Source: Atopobium sp. BS2
Lineage (GTDB): Bacteria > Actinomycetota > Coriobacteriia > Coriobacteriales > Atopobiaceae
Assembly (NCBI RefSeq): GCF_000565075.1
Contig: NZ_JDFG01000046.1
Span: 1-54,262, forward strand
Length of the DNA stretch: 54,262 bases
Direction: 5' to 3'
Position numbers and translations under genes: made by a program. The first letter of the stretch is position 1; every line of letters starts with the position of its first letter. The notes beneath the pieces were generated by a model. It did not search any database. It saw only the letters and a list, made by a program, of their open reading frames with translations, and was not told the DNA's origin. Of the stretch, positions 1 to 7,993 are shown one piece after another.

Positions 1-246
1 ATAAGTCTATTCATTTTCTAGCATATTAGATGAAGTTTATGCATAGAAATGCATATCAGGTAGTGCGACCACCTAGCTGCCTGGCTATCTTGATTAAGAG
101 CTAGTCGATTCTTCGGCAGAACCTACCAAAGCTGCGCTATTTTGTGCGCCAGGCCTAAAAGCCGACGCTAACACGCTGCAGAATCATAATCACCTGCATA
201 TGAACTGCCTCCCATTTCTTATGTCCAAGAAATGGGAGGCAGTTCA
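1..246 (-). repeat. 246-bp interspersed repeat, copy 1 (inverted relative to copy 2)
   Basis: Read as its reverse complement, this segment aligns along its length with 28799-29044, with scattered substitutions and one more diverged patch near 90-125. It begins at the window edge, so the true element may extend further left. It has no plausible ORF. It carries a perfect 20-bp stem hairpin at its right end (201-246) and an AT-rich stretch with two ATGCAT hexamers at its left end (1-60). It lies immediately downstream of the thiZ stop. No transposase-like ends or target duplication are visible, so whether it is a MITE, an RNA-coding repeat or a terminator-linked repeat is unknown. Confidence 0.85.
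201..246. terminator. Strong hairpin downstream of thiZ, member of a repeated hairpin family
   Basis: TGAACTGCCTCCCATTTCTT (201-220), a 6-nt loop, then its exact complement (227-246). It sits 20 bp past the thiZ stop and could end that operon, but neither side has a run of T, so it is not a classical intrinsic terminator. Related hairpins occur at 28802-28841 and 29214-29260. Confidence 0.6.
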
Positions 247-265
247 CAGCGCTCGTAAAGGATAA

Positions 266-1171
266 CTATCCCAGCAACGAAAGCACTTCTCGCTTAGCAG
301 CCAAAAACTCTTCGCTTAGGTCAAACGATGCCAGTTCGGCGTCTTGACCAGCGTCTTTGCCAGAGCCTACCGCCGCCGTATCTGCGCAGCCCTGTGGCTC
401 AACAACGCCCACAATCTTGGTTACCACACCCTGCGCGGGACTTCCCGCCATCACGTAAATGCACGAAGCCATGGCAACTGCCTCGTCAACGTCGTGCGTG
501 ATCACCAGTACGGAGAGACCAAACTCTTTTACAGAAGACATGAGCCACGCACGCATTTCTCGCCGTGTGAGGGCGTCAAGCGCCGAGAAGGGCTCGTCCA
601 GCAGCATTATATCTGAGCCGATGAGTGCCGTGCGCAGAAACGCAACCCGCTGTCTCATGCCACCTGAGAGCTCGTGAGGCCAGCTTTGTGCCACGCGCTC
701 AAGTCCACCGCGTTCCAGCATCTCCTGGGCCCGTGCGCGTGCCTCAGAGCGCGAGATTCCCTTCAACTCAAGCGGAAGCGCTACGTTGTCGACGATGCGC
801 TTGCTTGGGATAAGCAAATCCTTCTGGAGCATGTAGCCAATGTGTCCCGGATGCCCTGTGACGTCAGAGCCATGCAGCAGTACCTTGCCCTCCTGCGGCT
901 TCAAAAGTCCCGCAAGTGCGTGGAGCAGTGTTGTCTTGCCGCAGCCCGAGCGACCAACCAGGCAGGTGATTGTGCCCGGCTGCAGCTTAATTGAAATGTC
1001 CTTGGCAACTACCTGGCCGTTTCCCCAAACCAGCGTAAGGTTGCGTGCTTCAAGCGCTGGAGCAGTCTGTTGCGACTCGCATGCAGCTGCAGCTACAAGG
1101 TCCTTCTCGCCAGGATCTTCTACGGTTGCACCTTCTGTTATGTCAGTAGTTTGCTTATCCAAGGTACTCAC
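266..1171 (-). CDS. thiZ: ABC transporter ATP-binding protein, thiamine-precursor uptake (ThiZ-like)
   Basis: ATPase of a nitrate/sulfonate/taurine-type ABC importer that powers ThiX-ThiY; cytoplasmic, bound to the permease. Visible motifs are Walker A GRSGCGKTT, Q-loop region YMLQKDLLIPSKR, signature LSGGMRQR and Walker B IMLLDEP, followed by the switch histidine in VITHDVDEA. The start is set at GTG 1171: AGGA stands 7 nt upstream, and the gene then overlaps the thiY stop by 17 bp, which suggests translational coupling. A TTG at 1195 is possible but has no ribosome site. The roughly 30 residues before the ABC fold are acidic and probably disordered. It is third in the TPP-riboswitch operon, hence the thiamine-related substrate; the ATPase alone would not reveal it. 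Confidence 0.88.
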   Translation of the reverse strand: MSTLDKQTTDITEGATVEDPGEKDLVAAAACESQQTAPALEARNLTLVWGNGQVVAKDISIKLQPGTITCLVGRSGCGKTTLLHALAGLLKPQEGKVLLHGSDVTGHPGHIGYMLQKDLLIPSKRIVDNVALPLELKGISRSEARARAQEMLERGGLERVAQSWPHELSGGMRQRVAFLRTALIGSDIMLLDEPFSALDALTRREMRAWLMSSVKEFGLSVLVITHDVDEAVAMASCIYVMAGSPAQGVVTKIVGVVEPQGCADTAAVGSGKDAGQDAELASFDLSEEFLAAKREVLSLLG

Positions 1172-2207
1172 TAGTAAATCCTGCAGATGGATCAATCTTA
1201 TTCTCTAGCAGCTGCTGGTTATTGAGCCAGGTATAGAAACGCTGCCAGCGAGCGGAGTCAATAACGCCCCACTTCTCAGCGTCGTCAATATACTTAGCAG
1301 CCAAGAACTTCTGAGAGGCTTTAACCAAATCAGCGTCAAGTTCTGGAACAGCTTTGAGCAGAATCTCTGCCGCCTCATCAGGGTTAGAAACGCAGAACTC
1401 GTAACCCTTTCTTGCGGCGCTCAAGAAGGTCTTAACAGCATCTGGATTCTCTTTTGCAAAGCCGTCATTTACCGCAATAACTGGCGTGTAGTAGTCAAAG
1501 TTCTGGTCAATAGCTGCAAAGGCAAAGTAGTTGTACGCAAAGTTCTGAACACGAGCGTTTTGAACAGCCCACTGCTCGTACACCCAAACAGCATCAAACA
1601 TCTTTGCTTTTAAGCCAGATACCTCGTCATCTACCTCGTAAGGTACCATCTTAAGCGTTGAAGGATCTCCGCCATCAGATTCCATAACAGACCTGATAGT
1701 AGCCTGTTCAACAGGGAGATTCCACGTTGCGTAAGTGCGGTCATTAAGGTCTCGCGGACGAACAATGTGATCTTCTTCACGGCTCATAATGCCCGAAAGA
1801 TTGTGCTGAATAATAGCGGCCACCGCGGTATATGGCAGCGGATTAGATGACGAGAGGCTGTTAGCAATATAGTCCTGGTAGGTAACGCCCATCTGAGCGC
1901 CGCCTGCACCAATCAGCGCGTCCGCACCGTCAGCAGGTGGCTGCTGAATGGTTACCTTGAGACCAGCTTCGTCAAAGTAGCCTTTCTCCTGAGCCACATA
2001 AATGCCGGTGTGGTTGGTATTTGGGGTGTAGTCCAGGGCAAACGTAATCTCTGTAGCTCCACCGTTTTTCTCGCCACCGCCCTTGTTGCTGTTGGACGGA
2101 GCGGATGGCTGCTCAAGCGAGCAACCTGAGCAAAGTCCAGCTGTCGAGAAACCCATCGCAGCTAGAAAGCCTTTTCTTGTCAAACCCTTGCAATCAGATA
2201 CGTTCAT
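1155..2207 (-). CDS. thiY: Thiamine-precursor (HMP/FAMP) substrate-binding protein, NMT1/THI5-like (ThiY)
   Basis: Extracytoplasmic binding protein of the thiamine-precursor importer, about 350 aa. The start of the mature domain (TFALDYTPNTNHTGIYVA, then KGYFDEAGLKV) is typical of the NMT1/THI5-like family that binds hydroxymethyl- or formylamino-pyrimidine. ATG 2207 is preferred over an upstream in-frame start at 2282 because it begins right at the export signal, with a modest AAGAAG ribosome site. The signal is odd: LTRKGFLAAMG resembles a Tat motif with RK instead of RR, and the lipobox region ends CSGC, with Cys instead of Leu at -3. A Ser/Asn/Lys/Gly linker follows, as expected after a lipid-anchored Cys. 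It begins 36 bp after the permease stop. Confidence 0.88.
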   Translation of the reverse strand: MNVSDCKGLTRKGFLAAMGFSTAGLCSGCSLEQPSAPSNSNKGGGEKNGGATEITFALDYTPNTNHTGIYVAQEKGYFDEAGLKVTIQQPPADGADALIGAGGAQMGVTYQDYIANSLSSSNPLPYTAVAAIIQHNLSGIMSREEDHIVRPRDLNDRTYATWNLPVEQATIRSVMESDGGDPSTLKMVPYEVDDEVSGLKAKMFDAVWVYEQWAVQNARVQNFAYNYFAFAAIDQNFDYYTPVIAVNDGFAKENPDAVKTFLSAARKGYEFCVSNPDEAAEILLKAVPELDADLVKASQKFLAAKYIDDAEKWGVIDSARWQRFYTWLNNQQLLENKIDPSAGFTSEYLG

Positions 2208-2242
2208 GCGGTTAATCACTTCTTTCTTTGAACCAATTGAGA

Positions 2243-3016
2243 TTAGTGCGTGGATTCTCCACTGTCTTGAGAGGTGTCCCAAGGAAGCGCACGCTTTTGG
2301 ACAAGTTCTACGAACTTCATCAACACCAGCGACAATGCAGAAACCACCACGATTGCTGCAAACATCCTGTCGTACGCAAATGCTTTTCTGACGCGCGTCA
2401 TGTACACGCCAAGGCCAGCATCACCACCCAGCCACTCTGCAATTACTGCACCAATTACGGCGTAGGTCACACTCATTTTGAGTCCCGAGAAGAACTGCGG
2501 TGCAGCAGCAGCCAACTTAACATGCCAGAAAATCTGTGCACGACTAGCTCCCATAGTGATCATTAGATCAACCATGTCGGGGTCAATCGATTTAAATGCC
2601 GAGTTCAGCGCCACGGTAATGGGAAAAAACGTTGAAATAGCCACAAGAACGATCTTGGGCAAGAAGCCATAACCCAGCCAAAGCACCAAAAGCGGAGCAA
2701 TGGTCACAATAGGGATAGTCTGTGAGATGGTGACAAGTGGAGAAAGCAGCTTATCCAGCGTTTTGAAGAAGTCCATAAGAACCGCAAGCGCAAAGCCAAT
2801 AAGAACTCCTATGGCCAGGCCAACAAGGGATTCTAAAAGCGTAATCCCTGTATGCGTCATAAGAAGCTGAAAGTCTTTAACCAGCGCAAAGACAACCTGA
2901 ATAGGAGTTGGAACAAGGTAATTTGGGATAATTCCTACAACAATAACAAGCTGCCAAAGCACAAGAAAAGAAGTAAGGGATATGGCTTGCAGTGCAAACT
3001 GAGAAAGCTTTTTCAT
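2243..3016 (-). CDS. thiX: ABC transporter permease, thiamine-precursor uptake (ThiX-like)
   Basis: Inner-membrane permease of 257 aa, BPD_transp_1 family. It starts with a basic MKK and a first membrane segment (residues about 10-30), followed by several more. The EAA loop that contacts the ATPase is recognisable as DLMITMGASRAQIFWHVKLAAAAPQ around residues 155-175. ATG 3016 has AAGGAGG a few nt upstream. It is the first gene after the TPP riboswitch, and thiY and thiZ follow on the same strand, so the three form one uptake operon. The substrate is inferred from the riboswitch and the ThiY family. Confidence 0.9.
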   Translation of the reverse strand: MKKLSQFALQAISLTSFLVLWQLVIVVGIIPNYLVPTPIQVVFALVKDFQLLMTHTGITLLESLVGLAIGVLIGFALAVLMDFFKTLDKLLSPLVTISQTIPIVTIAPLLVLWLGYGFLPKIVLVAISTFFPITVALNSAFKSIDPDMVDLMITMGASRAQIFWHVKLAAAAPQFFSGLKMSVTYAVIGAVIAEWLGGDAGLGVYMTRVRKAFAYDRMFAAIVVVSALSLVLMKFVELVQKRALPWDTSQDSGESTH

Positions 3017-3045
3017 ATGCCCTCCTTCTTGTAGTGCGTAAGGAC

Positions 3046-3140
3046 GGCATCGACTCCCTACGCTGGCATTACCCAGATCAGGTTAATGGGTCGCAACATA
3101 CGGTGCTGCCTCTCAGCCGGGCCATTTCCCAGCTCCCCGT
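3046..3140 (-). promoter_or_regulatory. TPP riboswitch (thi-box) controlling thiXYZ
   Basis: On the minus strand the leader reads CGGGGAGC, then GGCTGAGAGG, GACCCATTAACCTGATCTGG, then GTAATGCCAGCGTAGGGA. The CUGAGA and the ACCUGAUCUGG/UAAUGCCAGCGNAGGGA blocks are the defining conserved parts of the THI element. It ends about 30 nt before thiX, so thiamine pyrophosphate most likely lowers expression of the importer. I see no long T-run between the aptamer and the gene, and the thiX ribosome site is close by, so translational control is the simpler reading. Confidence 0.95.
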
Positions 3141-3147
3141 TACAGAT

Positions 3148-3175
3148 ATTATAGCGCGGACGCCTCTAACATCAA
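3148..3175 (-). promoter_or_regulatory. Promoter of the thiXYZ operon
   Basis: On the minus strand TTGATG (3170-3175) is followed after 16 bp by a perfect TATAAT (3148-3153). This places the start of transcription just before the TPP riboswitch, as expected. Confidence 0.7.
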
Positions 3176-3224
3176 ATAAATAGTTAAACAATCCCCTAAA
3201 GCCGCGTGTTCCTGCCCAACAAAA

Positions 3225-3866
3225 CTAACCCAAGAGCTCCTTAAGTCCCAGCTTATCAGCCTCAGTAATTTTTCGCACAACCTTTGCTGGAGAACCAACC
3301 GCAAGAGAATTATCAGGGATATCTTTAGTGACCAGGCTGTTCGCGCCAATAACGCAGTTGTTGCCAATAGTTACACCAGGAAGCACCGTTACATTTCCAC
3401 CAAACCAGCAGTTATCCCCTACCGTAATAGGTAAAGCTCGCTCATACCAAGCGTTTCTCTCCTCAGCGTCTAAAGGATGCTGAACGGTGTATGCCTTAAA
3501 TTGAGGTCCCACAAAACTATGAGCACCAAAGGTAATAGGCGCACAATCCATCAGGTATGCACCGTGGTTGATAAAGCTGTGCGGGCCAATCTTGATGTTG
3601 AAGCCATAGTCAACATGAAAAGGAGAAACTGCTGCGCTTCCCTCTCCCAATTCGCCGAGAAGTTCGGTCAAAATCTGACGACACTTTTCTTTATCGCTTG
3701 GGCGAGTTTGATTGAACTCCCAGGCTAGATCCTTAGCACGCCAAAAAGCTGCGTTTTGTTCTGCGTCAGCTTCACCACCGCACCATTCACCTGCACTCAT
3801 ACGCTCAAGCTTTGATTTCTTACTTTCTGAATTTGCGGTGGTCTGCTTTGGATCAATATCGTACAT
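3225..3866 (-). CDS. Maltose/galactoside O-acetyltransferase family protein (Maa/LacA/NodL type)
   Basis: Acetyl-CoA-dependent sugar O-acetyltransferase, 213 aa, cytoplasmic. An N-terminal helical Mac domain (residues about 18-70, containing ERMSAGEW) is followed by a left-handed beta-helix of hexapeptide repeats (about 75-200, e.g. ITVGDNCWFGGNVTVLPGVT). The catalytic histidine is the one in YTVQHPLD. The C-terminal GSPAKVVRKI is typical of the family. ATG 3866 has AAGGAG 6 nt upstream. The exact acceptor (maltose, galactoside, other sugar) cannot be read from the sequence. It lies upstream of the thi promoter on the same strand, and I see no functional link. Confidence 0.9.
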   Translation of the reverse strand: MYDIDPKQTTANSESKKSKLERMSAGEWCGGEADAEQNAAFWRAKDLAWEFNQTRPSDKEKCRQILTELLGELGEGSAAVSPFHVDYGFNIKIGPHSFINHGAYLMDCAPITFGAHSFVGPQFKAYTVQHPLDAEERNAWYERALPITVGDNCWFGGNVTVLPGVTIGNNCVIGANSLVTKDIPDNSLAVGSPAKVVRKITEADKLGLKELLG

Positions 3867-3913
3867 AGCTAACTCCTTGTGCTTCTTTATGTAACAACAA
3901 GAAGTGTAATAAA

Positions 3914-3939
3914 AGAAGAGCCCCTGACGAGGCTCTTCT
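3914..3939 (-). terminator. Intrinsic terminator after the phosphotransferase gene
   Basis: AGAAGAGCC and GGCTCTTCT arms form a stem; read on the minus strand it is followed by TTTTAT. It stands 28 bp past the stop of the gene ending at 3967. Confidence 0.8.
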
Positions 3940-3966
3940 CGGCTAGTTTAAAGTTCTTGTAACCAA

Positions 3967-4731
3967 CTACATTGCATCAAAAACATTTACCCACTTAAGC
4001 AGGAACTCTGTTTCTTTTACACGACCGCGCGCAAGCTCTGCTGCAGCAATAATGCCAAGCCATTCGTTTACATACTGACGTGTGCAGCCCTGCTTGGTGC
4101 AATAAAGATTGATGTATTTCTCGGCAAGCTCCTCATCACCATGGAGAAGCAGGTGCAGATAAGTTGTAGCGCAGTCTGCAGCGCCGTTGCCCTGTGTTGC
4201 GTGGGCCCAGTCAAGAATTACTGGAGTGCCATCCTCGGCGAGAATAACGTTGGAAGGAACAAAGTCACCGTGGCAGACCTTAGTGTGAGGCTTCATACCG
4301 TCAAGCTTAAGCAGAAGCTCATACCTTGTAGCCTCATCAAGAATGTCTGGAATGCTATTAATCATTCGAGTGAACTTGTCTTTTTGACGAGTCAGAAGCG
4401 GCGCCTTATGAGCGTGAATGGCCAGCTCAATATCGACAAACTTATTGAGATATTCGTCCTCTTTTTCTGGATGCTCTTCAATAAGCTGCCTTATTGTTTT
4501 ACCTTCAACTTTTCTGGTTGAAATGGCCCAGCAATTACCAACTTTACTGATCTCTACAAGAGATGGAACGTTGATGCCGGCCTGCTCAGCACGAGTGAGG
4601 TTTAAAGCCTCATTCAAGATATCGGCAGAAGGTTTGCTGCCGCTGAACACTTTAACGACTGTGTCACCGTTATCGTACACAACCTTGTTATTACGCTCGA
4701 CAATTACCTTTTTATCAGCTTTGAGCTCCAT
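3967..4731 (-). CDS. APH/choline-kinase-like phosphotransferase
   Basis: Predicted small-molecule kinase of the aminoglycoside phosphotransferase/choline kinase superfamily, 254 aa. The Brenner-type catalytic loop is VCHGDFVPSNVILAED (catalytic Asp in HGDF, Asn in PSN), followed by the metal-binding Asp in VILDWAHA. The N-lobe lysine is probably in VVKVF. ATG 4731 is chosen over an in-frame ATG at 4767 because GGAGG stands 5 nt before it and the fold begins there. The substrate is not identifiable: choline, ethanolamine, a thiamine-like alcohol or an aminosugar are all possible. The thiamine uptake operon lies about 0.9 kb downstream, so a thiamine-salvage kinase can be considered, but it has its own terminator and the link is weak. 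Confidence 0.78.
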   Translation of the reverse strand: MELKADKKVIVERNNKVVYDNGDTVVKVFSGSKPSADILNEALNLTRAEQAGINVPSLVEISKVGNCWAISTRKVEGKTIRQLIEEHPEKEDEYLNKFVDIELAIHAHKAPLLTRQKDKFTRMINSIPDILDEATRYELLLKLDGMKPHTKVCHGDFVPSNVILAEDGTPVILDWAHATQGNGAADCATTYLHLLLHGDEELAEKYINLYCTKQGCTRQYVNEWLGIIAAAELARGRVKETEFLLKWVNVFDAM

Positions 4732-4901
4732 AACAACCTCCAATAAGGTACTCATGCAGATACTCACTATCCACCTAGTAGTATTGTCGTTCTTCTCTAA
4801 CCTTCCCTGGCGAGAAGAACGCTCTTATTGGTTAAACGGTTGGCAAATTCGGTGAACGTAAACATCCCCAGCTAAAACAAGAAATTGTCCAGCTGACAAA
4901 A

Positions 4902-4934
4902 ATCCCTCGCTTTCTATGAAAGCGAGGGATTTGC
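4902..4934 (-). terminator. Intrinsic terminator after the beta-helix surface protein
   Basis: AAATCCCTCGCTTTC, a 3-nt loop and the exact complement; on the minus strand the stem is followed by ATTTTTGTC. It lies 23 bp past the stop of the gene at 4957. Confidence 0.88.
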
Positions 4935-4956
4935 ATACTAGGGGTGTATATGTAGC

Positions 4957-7158
4957 TTACTGATCTTTACGAGTACGAGCATATGCTCCAACACCAACAA
5001 AGCCAGCACCAACTGTTGCAAACGAAACCATAGCTACAACACTTGCATCACCTGTATAAGGTGTACGGTGCTTACGCTTCTTACCAGGCTTCTCTGGAGT
5101 TGGAGTTGGGGTTACAGGAGCGTCAGCCTTGTTAGTGAGAGTTGTAACATTGCCGTTAACCTCAGGAGTCTGAGCAGTCCAACCAGTTGGAGCAGACTCC
5201 TCGAAGGTCAGAGTTACATTATCAGGAAGTCCAGTAAAGGTGTGCTCCCAGTTATTAGCTGCAGAAAGCTCAACAGAGTCAACACGGTAGCCATCAGCAA
5301 CAAGGTAAACAGTAAGCTTCTCTGGAATAACTGCATCTGGATTTGCAGAAGTATCCCAAACCTTCTTAACAGTTACATCCTGAGTACCCTCTTCACCAGT
5401 AATAACGGTACCGTTAGAACCAATACCGCCACCACGCTGTGCAGTGTTGCCATAAATGAGCAACTTAGCCTTATTCTGTGCAGCATTAATTGACTCATGG
5501 CGTGGGTTGGATTCAAGTGCAAGCAAATCAGTATTGTTAACGATACTGCTTACTTCTTCAGTAGTGTGACGTGCAGCAGCTGGATCTGCATCACCAAGGA
5601 TCGAAGGAAGGTTGATAGTAACCGCGCCATCCTTAGTCCAATGTGCAGAGGCACCACCAAGCATATAATCAGAAATAGTAGCACCGGCAGATTCACCTGC
5701 ACCACGAACGGTTGCAATCTCATCACCAGCACCATTTGCGGTGTTGTTGAAGAATGCTACGCCATTTTTGGAGTGGAACTCAGCTACACCGGTTGGACAG
5801 AACCAAGCGCCGCCGCCAATAACTGTTGCAGTGTTGTCCTTAATAAGTGCGTTATTGATATGAAGGACATACGGAACTGAAGCAACGTAAACTGCGCCAC
5901 CCTGATCATTTGCTGTGTTATTGATAATTTCGCCAGCATTAAGAGTTACATTGGCAGATGCAATATAAACACCAGCGCCAACGCCCTTATCGCCAAGCTT
6001 GTTAGTACCGTTACTAGTAGCCTTATTCTGTTCAATAGAACCACCGTTCATGGTAAAACCAGCGCGGTAAATATTTGGCCAGTTATTCCATGGAGCACCA
6101 ACCCTGGAGTAAGGAACCTTCTGTCCTTTAACAACGCCTACAAATTGATCGTATGTTGCTACACCGCCACCGGCAATACCAGCGGTGTTGTTCTTGATAA
6201 TACCGTTGTTCATTACAACGTTGCCATTCCAGGTTACGTAGATGCCGCCACCGGATTCAGAAGCAACATTATTAGTAATAGAGCCACCATTGAACGTAAA
6301 GTCTGCCTTAGACTTAGAATCATCAAAGTTAGGATTGCCTGCGTAAACGTGGACGCCCGCACCGTCAACAGCCTTGTTGTTAGTGATATAACCACCGTTC
6401 ATGGTAGCTGTTGTTGTCTCGCCCTTAGGATCACGAGCATACAACATCAAACCGCCAGAAGAGCTAATAGAAGAAGCATCGCCACCAGTGATGGTACCGC
6501 CAGTCATAGTGAAATCAGCATTTCTTACCATAACGCTGCCGGAGTACTGATTGGTAAGAGTAGTGTTCTGAATAGTGCCATCACGGAGCTCACCTGTTGC
6601 GCCATTTGCAACAGTAACTGCGCCACCAAGAGCACTGTCAACCGTGCTGTCCTGAATGGTGCCGCCAGCCATAACAAACTTTGCACCAGCACCAATGGTG
6701 AGAACTACGCCGTTATTTCCAAAATCAGGTTTGGCCTTGCCATTTTTAATAACGCCGCGAAGCAAGGTAAAGCTACCACGGTTCTCAACGGCAAATGCAG
6801 TGTTGTTGCCATCAATAGTGGCACCATCAAGAGTAACTGCACCGCCAGAAGCAATCTTGAACATATAGAAGAGATGCTTAGGGTCGGTCATGGCGCTGGT
6901 AATAGTTCCACTACCCATCAACCTAATGTTCTTATTAGCTGGAACCTGGACTGGAGCAGTAATAGTAAAGTCCGCATTTACCTGAACGATAGTCTGCGAA
7001 CCATCTGTTGGAGCAGTAGCAATAGCAGCCAGCAGCTCAGTCTCTGAGGTAACAGGGGTGGTGTCTGCGAGTGCTTGCTTTGCAAGTCCTCCAATGAGCG
7101 AGAGTGCTAGCACAAACGTAGCAACAATCGCCATGCTCCAACGTGAAAGCCTTTTCAT
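4957..7158 (-). CDS. Secreted surface protein: right-handed beta-helix plus Cna-B domain and cell-wall anchor
   Basis: A 733-aa exported, probably sortase-anchored adhesin. The signal peptide is residues 1-31 (basic MKRLSR, hydrophobic core, AxA cleavage ALA-D). Residues about 60-580 are a run of degenerate beta-helix repeats of the type MNGGxIxxN(N/K)xAxxxGGGVYV, as in polymorphic outer-surface and pectate-lyase-like folds. Residues about 598-685 form a Cna-B-like domain (VTVKKVWD, LPDNVTLTFEE). A short Thr/Pro spacer (VTPTPTPEKPGKKRKHR) leads to TPYTGD at 699-704, a membrane segment and the RTRKDQ tail. The sorting motif is degenerate, with Thr where LPXTG has Leu. ATG 7158 has AAGGAA upstream. 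The ligand is unknown. Confidence 0.85.
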   Translation of the reverse strand: MKRLSRWSMAIVATFVLALSLIGGLAKQALADTTPVTSETELLAAIATAPTDGSQTIVQVNADFTITAPVQVPANKNIRLMGSGTITSAMTDPKHLFYMFKIASGGAVTLDGATIDGNNTAFAVENRGSFTLLRGVIKNGKAKPDFGNNGVVLTIGAGAKFVMAGGTIQDSTVDSALGGAVTVANGATGELRDGTIQNTTLTNQYSGSVMVRNADFTMTGGTITGGDASSISSSGGLMLYARDPKGETTTATMNGGYITNNKAVDGAGVHVYAGNPNFDDSKSKADFTFNGGSITNNVASESGGGIYVTWNGNVVMNNGIIKNNTAGIAGGGVATYDQFVGVVKGQKVPYSRVGAPWNNWPNIYRAGFTMNGGSIEQNKATSNGTNKLGDKGVGAGVYIASANVTLNAGEIINNTANDQGGAVYVASVPYVLHINNALIKDNTATVIGGGAWFCPTGVAEFHSKNGVAFFNNTANGAGDEIATVRGAGESAGATISDYMLGGASAHWTKDGAVTINLPSILGDADPAAARHTTEEVSSIVNNTDLLALESNPRHESINAAQNKAKLLIYGNTAQRGGGIGSNGTVITGEEGTQDVTVKKVWDTSANPDAVIPEKLTVYLVADGYRVDSVELSAANNWEHTFTGLPDNVTLTFEESAPTGWTAQTPEVNGNVTTLTNKADAPVTPTPTPEKPGKKRKHRTPYTGDASVVAMVSFATVGAGFVGVGAYARTRKDQ

Positions 7159-7248
7159 GGCAAAATTCCTTGCGCTTAGGGAGCCTGTAGTGACAAAACA
7201 ATAAAATAATTAATATAAAAGAGTAAAACAGTACAACTTTAGCGTACT

Positions 7249-7737
7249 TTACTCTTCTTTATCTAGCTGTTCAGGCTCTTCTGGGCGATGTTTTAGGCGA
7301 TCGTATTCCTCTTCGGTCAAAACATCTTCAATTCGCAGGTTAACACCAGAAACTTCAAGGCCTGTCATACCCGTGATTTTCTCGACAATCGTACGTTTAA
7401 CGTCTTCAAAAATCTGAGGAGCGTAAGAGCCATATTTAATAAGAACGGAAACGGTAACATTTAGCGAGCTATCAGGCAGCACCTCAACAGTAACACCTTT
7501 GGCTGTATCAGATGCACCAAGTACATCCTGAACTCTGTTAAGCCAGTTTCCGCGAGCGCCCACCACGTTGGGGACATCGCGAAGAGCCAACGAGACGATC
7601 TTCTCGACAACTCCACCAGAAAACGTTAGAGAATCTGCATCCTCAAGATCTGCATCGGAGGGAACATCTGTTGTTTCTTCTGCAGGAACAATTTCTTCAG
7701 AGGCGGTCTCTTGCGAATTAGTAAGCTCTTCTGCCAC
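7249..7737 (-). CDS. Asp23/Gls24 family envelope stress response protein
   Basis: A 162-aa protein whose residues about 40-150 match the Asp23/Gls24 family: GGVVEKIVSLALRDVPNVVG, a variable turn, then VLIKYGSYAPQIFEDVKRTI and VSGVNLRIEDV. Both termini are acidic, with the N-terminal 37 residues probably disordered. Asp23 proteins form filaments tethered to the membrane by AmaP and are tied to alkaline or cell-wall stress in Firmicutes. Here it is last of three genes, after an AmaP-like and a DUF2273 protein. It uses a GTG start at 7737 with AGGAG upstream, 13 bp after the DUF2273 stop. Confidence 0.9.
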   Translation of the reverse strand: MAEELTNSQETASEEIVPAEETTDVPSDADLEDADSLTFSGGVVEKIVSLALRDVPNVVGARGNWLNRVQDVLGASDTAKGVTVEVLPDSSLNVTVSVLIKYGSYAPQIFEDVKRTIVEKITGMTGLEVSGVNLRIEDVLTEEEYDRLKHRPEEPEQLDKEE

Positions 7738-7750
7738 AGCTCTCTCCTAT

Positions 7751-7993
7751 CTAATTTCTGTCCGTAAATAAGGAACGAACCTTTGTCAAAATTGTTGCCT
7801 TTCCGTCAAAGATCTGACCAATGGCAACTCCTACCAGTACAAACAATGCGACAACTAGCATTTTAAAAAGGCCAAACGTAAACAAAAGAATTGCAAACAA
7901 AAGGCCTAAAAATCCACCAATAATGGCACCCGGATGGCCAACGACATATTTTTTGCACTGTTCTTGCATCTTTTGGAAAAAGCTTTTATCCAT
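7751..7993 (-). CDS. DUF2273 family small membrane protein
   Basis: An 80-aa protein with two closely spaced hydrophobic segments (about residues 23-41 and 43-59) separated by a Phe-Lys turn, as in DUF2273 proteins that accompany Asp23. A basic N-terminus (MDKSFFQKMQEQCKK) precedes GHPGAIIGGFLGLLFAI, the family's usual Gly-rich first helix. ATG 7993 is preferred over 8014: AGGAGGT stands 9 nt upstream, and the start then overlaps the end of the upstream gene by 8 bp. Probably part of the membrane assembly of the Asp23 layer; the molecular role is not established. Confidence 0.85.
   Translation of the reverse strand: MDKSFFQKMQEQCKKYVVGHPGAIIGGFLGLLFAILLFTFGLFKMLVVALFVLVGVAIGQIFDGKATILTKVRSLFTDRN

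Noticed and set aside
3967-4731. Aminoglycoside resistance phosphotransferase
   Set aside because: The catalytic loop fits the broad superfamily, but nothing in the sequence or context points to aminoglycosides rather than a metabolic alcohol.
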